A stretch of DNA of 42,633 nucleotides from Candidatus Kapaibacterium sp. (GTDB lineage Bacteria > Bacteroidota > Ignavibacteria > Kapaibacteriales > UBA4661), in the NCBI GenBank assembly GCA_025363605.1, contig JANYDO010000090.1, forward strand, positions 1 through 42,633, in the 5' to 3' direction. Shown one piece after another: positions 32,846 through 39,741 of the stretch. The notes below the pieces were generated by a model. That model ran no database searches. It was not told the DNA's origin and was given only the letters and a program-made list of their open reading frames with translations. The translations under genes were made by a program, and so were the position numbers. The first letter of the stretch is position 1. Every line of letters begins with the position of its first letter.

Positions 32846-33457
32846 ATGTTTATTTTCACCGCCACCATACTAGCTCTTCTTCTGGGCTGGCAAGCTTATA
32901 TGACGATAATGACAAATACAACAGAACAGCAGCAATTCCGCCTCGTTGAACGCAAAGGTGATCTTGAAATTCGCTTTTATCCCCCAGCAAATCGCGCATC
33001 TGTGAGCGTGATGAGCCGTGAAGGAGATTATGAGTTCATGCGTAGTCGCGGCTTTCGTGAATTGGGTGGTTATATTTTCGGCAATAATGAGCGTAACGAA
33101 AAAATTGCGATGACCGCCCCCGTTGTGATGGATATGGATTCGAGCGACCAAGGGCTTTCGGGCAAGATGGCATTTACCATGCCCAAAGATTTCGATATGA
33201 ATACCAAGCCGCAGCCGCGCTCGCAATTTATCGCTTTCACCACGACCGAGCCGCAATTTACCGCATCCCTGACAACAGGAGGCTTCCCGAGTTTGCCGGA
33301 GATGAACTCCCTTAGAGACCGCTTGTATTCTCTCCTTGCCGAGCAGGGGCTTCGGCACAACGCCCAAGCCGAATACCTCTACTATAATCCGCCGACGCAA
33401 ATGGTCGGACGCAGAAACGAAGTATTAGTGCGGCTTGTGGGCTATAGCGAACATTGA
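32846..33457 (+). CDS. SOUL-family haem-binding protein
   Basis: This 203-residue protein has an N-terminal membrane segment or uncleaved signal (MFIFTATILALLLGWQAYM). The rest matches the SOUL/HBP fold: FRLVERKGDLEIRFYPPANRASVSV, SRGFRELGGYIFGNNERNEKIAMTAPVVM, MAFTMPKDF and MVGRRNEVLVRLVGY. The KIAMTAPV segment is the hallmark of the family. Family proteins bind haem or other tetrapyrroles hydrophobically, though some bacterial members are not proven binders. It would face the periplasm if anchored. It is first in the plus-strand operon divergent from the MarR regulator, which suggests a part in sensing, carrying or buffering the exported compound. The next gene starts 67 nt downstream. Confidence 0.88.
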   Translation: MFIFTATILALLLGWQAYMTIMTNTTEQQQFRLVERKGDLEIRFYPPANRASVSVMSREGDYEFMRSRGFRELGGYIFGNNERNEKIAMTAPVVMDMDSSDQGLSGKMAFTMPKDFDMNTKPQPRSQFIAFTTTEPQFTASLTTGGFPSLPEMNSLRDRLYSLLAEQGLRHNAQAEYLYYNPPTQMVGRRNEVLVRLVGYSEH

Positions 33458-33524
33458 AAGCGAATATTGATTGAGTAAAAAGAATACCATTTTTGACAAT
33501 TTTTTACTGTTTTCCACTCCAAGT

Positions 33525-34070
33525 ATGAACGTAAATATGAGCATACGACTACCTTTTTCCTTTACCAACGTAGCATTTTCAGCAGTGCTTCTCGCGCTTG
33601 TGCTTGCGGCAACTTCGATGCTTTTTTCTACGCACATCGCACCGGAGAAACGCGTGAGCGACTTCACGCTGGATGACCAGTTTGAACAGCCCCAAGCGGC
33701 AAAATTTGCCGGCAAACACACGATTGTGATGATTGGCGACCGCAAAGGTGCAGATTTGATGCGCGTCTGGGAAGAAAAATTCACGAAGGAATTTGGCTCA
33801 AAAGTCCAAATTGTCCGCGTTGCCTATTTCAAAGGAATGCCGTTTTTTGTTCCACGTGGACTTGGGCGGAATGAAATCAAAGAAAAATTCCCCAAATCAA
33901 GCGTCCTTTGCGATTGGGACGGTAGTGCCGGCGCACAGTTTGGGTACTCGAGCGGCGCACAGATGTATTACTGCGACCCCAACGCCACTATTCGTGCAAC
34001 GACGAGCGGCGAATGGTCGCCGGAGCGCTTCCAACCATTTGTAGAATCTATCAAAGCATTTTTTCACTAA
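33525..34070 (+). CDS. Thioredoxin-fold protein without a CxxC motif
   Basis: This is a 181-residue protein from the ATG at 33525 (an ATG at 33537 is also possible). An N-terminal hydrophobic segment (VAFSAVLLALVLAATSMLFS) should export or anchor it. The periplasmic part resembles the thioredoxin/YtfJ-like fold: VSDFTLDDQFEQPQ, KHTIVMIGDRKGADLMRVWEEKF, VQIVRVAYFKGMPFF, SVLCDWDGSAGAQFGY. The active-site CxxC position carries DRKG, and the only cysteines are isolated, so thiol-disulphide exchange is unlikely. A TTTTTACT motif lies at 33501-33508, 16 nt before the start. It lies between the SOUL and MFS genes in the same operon. The function is unknown. Confidence 0.75.
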   Translation: MNVNMSIRLPFSFTNVAFSAVLLALVLAATSMLFSTHIAPEKRVSDFTLDDQFEQPQAAKFAGKHTIVMIGDRKGADLMRVWEEKFTKEFGSKVQIVRVAYFKGMPFFVPRGLGRNEIKEKFPKSSVLCDWDGSAGAQFGYSSGAQMYYCDPNATIRATTSGEWSPERFQPFVESIKAFFH

Positions 34071-34088
34071 TTTTTTACTGATAAGAGC

Positions 34089-35390
34089 ATGAACACCGGA
34101 CAAACACACACACCGCAGCACGTAAGCGGGAGACAAGAAATGTTGCTGCTGGCGACGTTGGCATTAGTACAATTTACCGTCGTGGTTGACTTTTTGGTGA
34201 TGGCTCCTTTAGGACCAAAACTGATGAAACTTTGGGACATCACGACCCAGCAATTCGGACTTGCCGTTTCTGCATATGTCTTCACGGCAGGCATTTGTGG
34301 CTTTTTAGGGGCATTTTTTATTGACAAATTTGACCGCAAGCGCGTTGTTACTTTCGCTTTTGCAGGTTTTACGCTTGGTACGATTGCCTGTGGGCTTGCG
34401 CCAAGCTACCTAGCATTAGTGGCGGCACGAGTTTTTACGGGTGTTTTCGGTGGTATTATGGGGACGATGGTCTTTGCTATTATTGCCGATGCTATTCCGG
34501 TTGAACGGCGCGGACGCTCGTTTGGAATCGTAACGGCATCGTTTTCATTAGCATCAATCTTTGGCGTTCCGGGCGGGCTTTATTTTGCCAACATTTTCGA
34601 TTGGCACGCTCCGTTCTTGATTTTGGGCGGCTTGGCAGTGGTTGTGCAATTTTTTATCGCTGCATTTATACCGAATATTACAGCACACTTGCACGCGCCA
34701 CCACGCAACCCGATACAAATTATTCAGGGCATTTCTACCGACCCTAACCAAGTTCGCGCTTTGCTGTTAGTGGTTTGTCTTTCTATCGGGCAGTTTTCGG
34801 TATTGCCTTTCATTACGCCATATTTGGTTACGAATGTTGGCTTGAGTGAGGCGCAACTGCCGCTTCTCTACTTGATTGGTGGTATTTGTACCGTTATTAC
34901 CTCACCCATTATCGGCATTCTTTCCGACAAAATTGATAAGCGTATTATGTACACTATCGCTGCCCTCATTTCAATCATTCCGATTTTTCTTATCACCAAC
35001 TTTGTCGCCGGCGTATCGCTGGTCATTGTCTTTGCGGCTTCCAGCCTGATGTTTATGACGATTAACGGGCGCATGATTCCGGGCATGGCGACCATTCAAG
35101 GAACGGTAACGCCGCAAAATCGGGGAAGTTTCACGAGCATCTCAACGGCTGTGCAGCAGGTGGCATCTGGTCTGGCAACCTTTGGAGCAGGTTTTTTGGT
35201 GCATAAAGGCGCAAACGGCTTGCTTATCAATTACAACATTGTTGGCTTTGTGGCTATTGCCTTTACGGTGGTGTCCATCGTTATCATTCGCGGTATTCGT
35301 CAAGTCGAAATGCCAAATTATGCGGCATTTGCGCCGACAGCAGGCGCGACAAAAACAGATTCTGCGCCTATTGCAGACCGGCAATCGTAA
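34089..35390 (+). CDS. MFS transporter, drug:H+ antiporter-1 type
   Basis: This is a 433-residue inner-membrane carrier with about 12 helices. The MFS signature between helices 2 and 3 appears as GAFFIDKFDRKRVV, and motif C-like glycine-rich segments (FGIVTASFSLASIFGVPGGLYFA) are in helix 5, as in DHA1-type efflux carriers of the AraJ/YdhP type. Helix 1 carries QFTVVVDFLVMAPLGPKLM, the usual D-x-x-x-x-x-P pattern. It starts 18 nt after the thioredoxin-fold gene and 30 nt before the ATPase gene, so it belongs to the same operon. Inference: it moves the compound into the periplasm, alongside the ABC pump encoded next. Confidence 0.88.
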   Translation: MNTGQTHTPQHVSGRQEMLLLATLALVQFTVVVDFLVMAPLGPKLMKLWDITTQQFGLAVSAYVFTAGICGFLGAFFIDKFDRKRVVTFAFAGFTLGTIACGLAPSYLALVAARVFTGVFGGIMGTMVFAIIADAIPVERRGRSFGIVTASFSLASIFGVPGGLYFANIFDWHAPFLILGGLAVVVQFFIAAFIPNITAHLHAPPRNPIQIIQGISTDPNQVRALLLVVCLSIGQFSVLPFITPYLVTNVGLSEAQLPLLYLIGGICTVITSPIIGILSDKIDKRIMYTIAALISIIPIFLITNFVAGVSLVIVFAASSLMFMTINGRMIPGMATIQGTVTPQNRGSFTSISTAVQQVASGLATFGAGFLVHKGANGLLINYNIVGFVAIAFTVVSIVIIRGIRQVEMPNYAAFAPTAGATKTDSAPIADRQS

Positions 35391-35420
35391 GTTATTTTCA
35401 TAACACCACATTTTACTTTT

Positions 35421-36146
35421 ATGTCTCACCTCATTACTTCCGAAAACAGCGTCGTTGCTCATGTGGACGGTGCATCGAAAGTCTATAAAACGGGCGATAC
35501 CGAAATTACCGCACTTGAGCCGACGACGATGCACGTCAATCGCGGTGAGCTGTTGCTGATTATCGGTCCTTCCGGCTCTGGTAAAACCACGCTTCTGTCG
35601 CTTTTGGGCTGTGTGATTTACCCTTCGACGGGCAGCGTTACCATTAACGGCATTGATAGCAATTCTCTGAACGCCAAAGAAATGGCGGCACTCAGGCTGG
35701 ACAATATCGGCTTTGTCTTTCAAAGTTTCAACCTTGTCGCGCCGCTCTCTGCGGAGCAGAACGTCATGCTCCCGCTACGTCTGCAAGGCGTAGGCGAAAA
35801 GGAAGCACGCGAAAGAGCGCACGAGGTCATCAAGCGCGTCGGAATGTCGCACCGCGTCAAGTCTCTCCCCAGAATGCTTTCCGGCGGTGAGCAGCAGCGC
35901 ATTGCGATTGCACGTGCCCTCGTTACAGAGCCGAAACTTATGCTCTGCGATGAGCCGACCGCAGCGCTGGACGTGAAGTCTGTTGGAATTGTGATGCAAG
36001 AACTCCGTGAAATTGCTGACTCCGGACGAGCGCTCGCAGTTGTTACCCACGATATGCGCCTCCGTCCATATGCACATCGCGTGATTGAGGTCGAAAATGG
36101 TATTGCGCGAGAAGTAAGCCCCGATGCCATTTTGGAACATCATTAA
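35421..36146 (+). CDS. ABC transporter ATPase, MacB/LolD/DevA type
   Basis: This 241-residue nucleotide-binding subunit is complete: Walker A GPSGSGKTT (49-57), Q-loop in FVFQSFNLVAPLSAEQNV, signature LSGGEQQR (153-160), Walker B LMLCDEPTAALD with catalytic E178, and the H-loop VTHD. The AENV/NLV spacing is characteristic of the MacB-LolD-FtsE-DevA group, which powers mechanotransmission rather than membrane translocation. The cognate FtsX-type permease is encoded at 38546, now separated by the adaptor gene and the GxxExxY cassette. With the TolC-like channel, these parts make a tripartite efflux pump. Confidence 0.95.
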   Translation: MSHLITSENSVVAHVDGASKVYKTGDTEITALEPTTMHVNRGELLLIIGPSGSGKTTLLSLLGCVIYPSTGSVTINGIDSNSLNAKEMAALRLDNIGFVFQSFNLVAPLSAEQNVMLPLRLQGVGEKEARERAHEVIKRVGMSHRVKSLPRMLSGGEQQRIAIARALVTEPKLMLCDEPTAALDVKSVGIVMQELREIADSGRALAVVTHDMRLRPYAHRVIEVENGIAREVSPDAILEHH

Positions 36147-36175
36147 CACCACTTTTTACTCTTTTTTCTATAGCC

Positions 36176-36715
36176 ATGAAAATTTTTTTTGCTCTTCTCT
36201 GCACCGTTTTGCTCATGTCTTGCGGTACATACACTCCCAAAACAAGCTCCGATGCTCGTAATACACGCTCTCCACGTGAGATTGTACAAGAGCATCTCCG
36301 CGCCGCCGAGGCGGGTGATTTCGATAAAGCCAATTCGCTTCTTGCTGAGGATTACACGATGAAAATGAAAGGAATGCCATTTTTTATCAGCATCAAAAAA
36401 CCGAATGCGCTGGATATGCACAAAGCGCGTAAAATCGCGTTCCCCGACTTCCGATTCAATGAAAAAATCGAATGGGAAAAAGATAATCAAGTCAAAATTG
36501 CAGTGTATCTGACCGGTACACATTTGGGCGTACTGGATTATCCTTCAGCAGTCGGGGTACCGCGCACAGAGCCAACGGGCAAGAAAATTGACCTCCCCGC
36601 AGAATACTTTGTCTATTCGGTTGAAAATGATAAAATCGTTCGCACCGACGGCGAAATTCCCGAAGGACACGGACCCGTAGCGCTGATGAAGCAGCTTGGA
36701 ATCGAGAAAAAATAA
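36176..36715 (+). CDS. Lipoprotein with an NTF2/SnoaL-like domain
   Basis: This is a 179-residue lipoprotein. The signal MKIFFALLCTVLLMSC places a lipobox at LMSC with C16 as the lipidated residue. The rest looks like an NTF2-like cone fold (SnoaL/ester-cyclase type): SPREIVQEHLRAAEAGDFDKANSLLAEDYTM as the N-terminal helix, then a beta sheet with PDFRFNEKIEWEKDNQVKIAVYLTGTHLG, ending near GHGPVALMKQLG. Family members include small-molecule enzymes and inert binding proteins, and no catalytic set is evident. The gene is 29 nt after the ATPase gene and 42 nt before the adaptor gene. It may bind the pump's substrate in the periplasm. Confidence 0.75.
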   Translation: MKIFFALLCTVLLMSCGTYTPKTSSDARNTRSPREIVQEHLRAAEAGDFDKANSLLAEDYTMKMKGMPFFISIKKPNALDMHKARKIAFPDFRFNEKIEWEKDNQVKIAVYLTGTHLGVLDYPSAVGVPRTEPTGKKIDLPAEYFVYSVENDKIVRTDGEIPEGHGPVALMKQLGIEKK

Positions 36716-36757
36716 ATTGTCAAAAAATCTTTCACTCATCACATTCTTTTACTCACC

Positions 36758-37759
36758 ATGAAACCTCTTATTCGTCAGATTGTACCTTTTGCCATCGGTA
36801 CGATTATTGTCATCAACGCCTTTACGCTCACCAGCTGCGGAAGCAAGCAAGAAGCCAAAGCCGCCGACGGACCGCAAGCGCAAAATCTTGCTGCCGAGAG
36901 CAATAATGCCGCACTGCGCGTTACGTCGCCCTCAAAAATTGTGGCTCTTGGGCGAATTGAGCCGGAGCAGGAAATTACCGAACTCAGCATGGATGCTAGC
37001 GGCGTTGTCAAAAAAATCTATGTCGAAGATGGCGCAAGCGTCAAATCGGGGCAAGCACTTTTAGAGCTTGCACATGATGTGGAAAGTGCAAAACTCGCAC
37101 TATCTGAGGCAAAGTCAAACACCCAGACACAAGAAGTGAAGGGGCTTCGCGCTCAACTTGCTTCTGCAACTATCAAGCTCCAAAACCAAAAAGAGAAGTC
37201 CGAGCGTATCCAGAAAATCTTTGAAAGCGGCGCGGAAACCCGCCAAAATGCTGACAACGCAAAAGCTGACTTCGAGACCGCGCAGCGCGAAGTAGAGCGC
37301 TTGCAAGCCAGTTTGCAATCGGCAGAAAGCAAGGTCGGGGAGTTCAATGCCGATGCCCGCGTTTCGGCAGCAGAAGTGGAGCGCCGGACGCTGCGTGCGC
37401 CTTCGGACGGCACGGTTTTGAAATTAGCTCCTAACGTCGGAAGTGCTGTTACGAGCGGCAAATCGGTTGGTGATTTTGCCACAAAAGGCGCAACGACGGT
37501 ACTTTGCGAAGTAGATGAATTATTTGTGAACGATGTCCAAGTGGGTCAAAAGGCGCTTATTCGTCGTCAAGGTATGTCGGATACGATTGCGAGTGGTTCG
37601 GTCGTGAGCGTGGGTGCGTATCTCAAGAAAAAATCGCTCTTTTCCGACGAAGCCGGAGCGCTCGAAGACCGCCGCGTACGCGAGGTGCGTGTTCGCTTGG
37701 ACGACGCACGAAACGTCCTGCTTAATAGCCGCGTGGAATGTGTGATTCAGGTGAAATAA
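36758..37759 (+). CDS. Lipoprotein membrane-fusion adaptor (HlyD/MacA/DevB type)
   Basis: This is a 333-residue periplasmic adaptor. The signal ends in LTSC (C27), so it is anchored by lipid rather than by a transmembrane helix. It has a split lipoyl-like domain (KIVALGRIEPEQEITELSMDASGVVKKIYVEDGASVKSGQALLEL). A helical hairpin at about 105-205 (LRAQLASATIKLQNQKEKSERIQKIFES, ETAQREVERLQASLQSAESKVGEF) contains the RxxxLxxxxxxS-like region used by adaptors to meet TolC. The second lipoyl half and a beta-barrel domain follow (RRTLRAPSDGTVLKL, VGQKALIRRQG). It links the ABC pump in the inner membrane to the TolC-like channel. Its natural neighbour, the permease gene, lies beyond the inserted cassette. 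Confidence 0.9.
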   Translation: MKPLIRQIVPFAIGTIIVINAFTLTSCGSKQEAKAADGPQAQNLAAESNNAALRVTSPSKIVALGRIEPEQEITELSMDASGVVKKIYVEDGASVKSGQALLELAHDVESAKLALSEAKSNTQTQEVKGLRAQLASATIKLQNQKEKSERIQKIFESGAETRQNADNAKADFETAQREVERLQASLQSAESKVGEFNADARVSAAEVERRTLRAPSDGTVLKLAPNVGSAVTSGKSVGDFATKGATTVLCEVDELFVNDVQVGQKALIRRQGMSDTIASGSVVSVGAYLKKKSLFSDEAGALEDRRVREVRVRLDDARNVLLNSRVECVIQVK

Positions 37760-37769
37760 TTCTAGTGTT

Positions 37770-37813
37770 TTCTAGGTGGTAGTACGCGGATTATCGGGAT
37801 TTATCAGGATTTT
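37770..37813. repeat. Left terminal inverted repeat of the cassette
   Basis: It begins TTCTAGGTGG, then ACGCGGATT from 37784, then GGATT and TCAGGATTTT ending at 37813. It starts 10 nt after the adaptor stop codon. Confidence 0.7.
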
Positions 37814-37849
37814 AGGAATGTTTATCTGAAAAGTATTTTATTAGTGAAT

Positions 37850-38329
37850 ATGAGTAAAAATGAGATTGAATTTAGCCAAAACACGAAGGCAAAACTTCAG
37901 CACAAAGACCTGACAGAGCGTATTATTAGGGCATACTATAACGTCTATAACGACCTTGGGTATGGATTCCTTGAAAAGTGCTATGAGCGGGCGATGCTCA
38001 TTGAGCTGGAAAGTCTTGGTATGTCCGCTCAAGCGCAAGTTCCGCTAAAAGTCTATTACAAAGGCAATAGCATTGGAGATTTTTATGCGGACATCGTTGT
38101 CGCAAATACCATTATTGTTGAGTTAAAAAGCGTAATGGAAATTGCTAAAGAGCATGTTTCGCAACTATTGAATTATCTTCGCTCAACGGAAATTGAGGTT
38201 GGCTTGCTCATGAATTTTGGAGTAGAACCCAAAGTGTACCGACGTGCATTTGCAAATGAGTACAAAAAAAGTATCCACACACAAATTCTGCATACAGCCA
38301 CCCAAAAGCCTACAACGACCGATCAATAA
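37850..38329 (+). CDS. GxxExxY protein (PD-(D/E)XK nuclease-like, PDDEXK_3)
   Basis: This is a 159-residue protein from the ATG at 37850; a GTG at 37844 is an alternative start. It has the family-naming motif GFLEKCY at 39-45, in the context YNDLGYGFLEKCYERAMLIEL. The conserved core YYKGNSIGDFYADIVVANTI and IVELKSV supplies D81, E91 and K93, the D-(E)xK set of the PD-(D/E)XK nuclease fold. HVSQLLNYLRSTEIEVGLLMNFG completes the domain. The family's biological role is not established; nuclease activity is a fold-based inference. Its gene is the only one between the terminal repeats. It has no functional connection with the surrounding efflux genes and probably arrived by insertion. Confidence 0.88.
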   Translation: MSKNEIEFSQNTKAKLQHKDLTERIIRAYYNVYNDLGYGFLEKCYERAMLIELESLGMSAQAQVPLKVYYKGNSIGDFYADIVVANTIIVELKSVMEIAKEHVSQLLNYLRSTEIEVGLLMNFGVEPKVYRRAFANEYKKSIHTQILHTATQKPTTTDQ

Positions 38330-38374
38330 CCCTGAAGTTATGCTTGTGCAGAAATTCAATGAATCATGGAACTT

Positions 38375-38399
38375 CGGATTATCAGGATATATCAGGATT
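38375..38399. repeat. Internal direct copy of the cassette end
   Basis: This is CGGATTATCAGGAT followed by ATATCAGGATT, differing from 37787-37811 at 2 of 25 positions, in the same orientation. With the inverted right end at 38461 it forms a small inverted pair, like a REPIN, beside the gene's 3' end. Confidence 0.7.
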
Positions 38400-38460
38400 G
38401 TTGCTGCAAAGCACGCATTTGTCTCTGTCGTAGAGAAAAAATGGTATTCTGAGAATCTTG

Positions 38461-38506
38461 AAAATCCTGACCAATCCTCAAAATCCGCGTTCTGCCCCAC
38501 ATAGAA
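38461..38506. repeat. Right terminal inverted repeat of the cassette
   Basis: It reads AAAATCCTGACC, AATCCT, AAATCCGCGT and then CCCCACATAGAA, the reverse complement of the left end with six core mismatches. It ends 39 nt before the permease start. Confidence 0.7.
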
Positions 38507-38545
38507 TTACAAAAGAAATAAAAACTACAAACACAAGGAAATATC

Positions 38546-39667
38546 ATGTTCGCAAACGCATTTCGATTTCTTATTTACGACAAACCCAAGTCCATTGGCG
38601 CACTTTTCGGCATTGTCATTTCAGTCTTTCTTATCGGTCAGCAGACGGGTATTTTTCTGTTCCTCACGGGCTTAATGTCCGGCTTGGTGGACGGCTCTCC
38701 GGCGGGATTGTGGGTGGTCAATAGCAAAACCAATAATGCGAACTCACTAGGACTAATTGATGCCCGCCTTCAACGCCAGATAGAATCTATTCCCGGCGTG
38801 GCAAGAGTCTATCCGATTGTCTTGGCTGGCGGCGTGGCGAAATTTCCCAATGGCGAGTCCAGCCCTGTAACGATGGTCGGTACGCAATATCCCGCTTTTC
38901 GTGGCGGTCCGTGGAAACTGGTGAAAGGCAACAAAGAAGACTTGCTCCAAGAAGGGGCGGTGACGTGCGACGAGTTCGACAAAAAATCGCTCGGCGGCGC
39001 TACGCTCGGCACACAGTTTGAAATCTCCGGCAAAAAAGCCTTTATTGCCGCACAAACACGCGGCGCACGGGGTTTTGGCGGATTGTATATGTTCACAACG
39101 ATTGAGCGAGCGCGGTCTATCGGCAAAGTGTCGCCGAACAGCGTCAGCGCATTACTTGTGGACTTGGAGCCGAATGCCGATACACTCGTCGTTCGAGACC
39201 GCATTAACGCTACGATTTTTGGCGTGAAGGCGTGGAAAACAAAAGATTTATCGCGGGCAACCGTTACGTTTATTTTGGGTTCGAGCGGTATCGCCATTTC
39301 GACCGGAACGCTGATTGTTTTTGCCATTATTTCCGGCTTGGTCATTATCGGTCTCACGCTCTATTCGGCGACCATTGACCGCATACGCGATTACGCCACT
39401 CTCAAAGCGATTGGCTCCACCAACGGCTTCATCACAAGGCTCATTCTACTGCAATGTCTCATTCTCGCTTTTGCGGGCTATGTGCTCAGTTCGATTTTGC
39501 TGGAGGGCTTTAAGTTTGGTATCAGCCAAGGCGGTGTTCTTTTTGAATACACTCCGCTTATTCGTATTGGCTTCTTTGTCGTAACTCTGGTTATTTGCGT
39601 CTTCGGGGCGGTTTTTGCTATCAGGCGCATCACCAAACTTGAGCCGGCGACGGTCTTTAGAGGTTAG
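38546..39667 (+). CDS. FtsX-type ABC permease, DevC/HrtB-like
   Basis: This is a 373-residue inner-membrane permease. AAGGAA lies 5 nt before the ATG. The topology is the MacB/FtsX plan with four helices: one near residues 18-45 (IGALFGIVISVFLIGQQTGIF), a periplasmic domain of about 220 residues, then three helices in the FtsX domain (GTLIVFAIISGLVIIGLTLYS, LILLQCLILAFAGYVLSSIL, IRIGFFVVTLVICVFGAVFAI). The coupling segment IRDYATLKAIGSTNGFI between helices 2 and 3 and the ending KLEPATVFRG are typical. A short stand-alone permease like this is closer to DevC and HrtB than to fused MacB. It should dimerise with the ATPase at 35421 and work with the adaptor and the TolC-like protein. Confidence 0.92.
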   Translation: MFANAFRFLIYDKPKSIGALFGIVISVFLIGQQTGIFLFLTGLMSGLVDGSPAGLWVVNSKTNNANSLGLIDARLQRQIESIPGVARVYPIVLAGGVAKFPNGESSPVTMVGTQYPAFRGGPWKLVKGNKEDLLQEGAVTCDEFDKKSLGGATLGTQFEISGKKAFIAAQTRGARGFGGLYMFTTIERARSIGKVSPNSVSALLVDLEPNADTLVVRDRINATIFGVKAWKTKDLSRATVTFILGSSGIAISTGTLIVFAIISGLVIIGLTLYSATIDRIRDYATLKAIGSTNGFITRLILLQCLILAFAGYVLSSILLEGFKFGISQGGVLFEYTPLIRIGFFVVTLVICVFGAVFAIRRITKLEPATVFRG

Positions 39668-39741
39668 AATCTTTTTTGCGCAATCAAATCAATGCCCTTT
39701 TCCTAAATCATTGCGAACCATTTCCGAAACTACCTACAACC

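Larger units (their letters stand above)
37770..38506. mobile_element. Candidate TIR-bounded cassette carrying a GxxExxY gene
   Basis: Imperfect terminal inverted repeats at 37770-37813 and 38461-38506 enclose one gene. Within the cores (37781-37813 and 38461-38493) 27 of 33 positions agree, sharing ACGCGGATT, GGATT and TCAGGATTTT; an outer TTCTAxGTGG block also matches. A third copy of 25 nt (38375-38399, direct to the left end, 23 of 25 alike) precedes the right repeat. The unit interrupts an otherwise standard adaptor-permease gene pair. GAAATAA lies near both ends (37753-37759, 38515-38521), a weak candidate for a target duplication. No transposase is visible, so movement would depend on the encoded nuclease-like protein or a factor supplied in trans. 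Mobility is an inference. Confidence 0.65.

Noticed and set aside
37753-38521. GAAATAA on both sides of the GxxExxY cassette as a target-site duplication
   Set aside because: The 7-mers lie 8-10 nt outside the repeats rather than directly next to them, and such AT-rich words recur by chance; kept only as a weak possibility.
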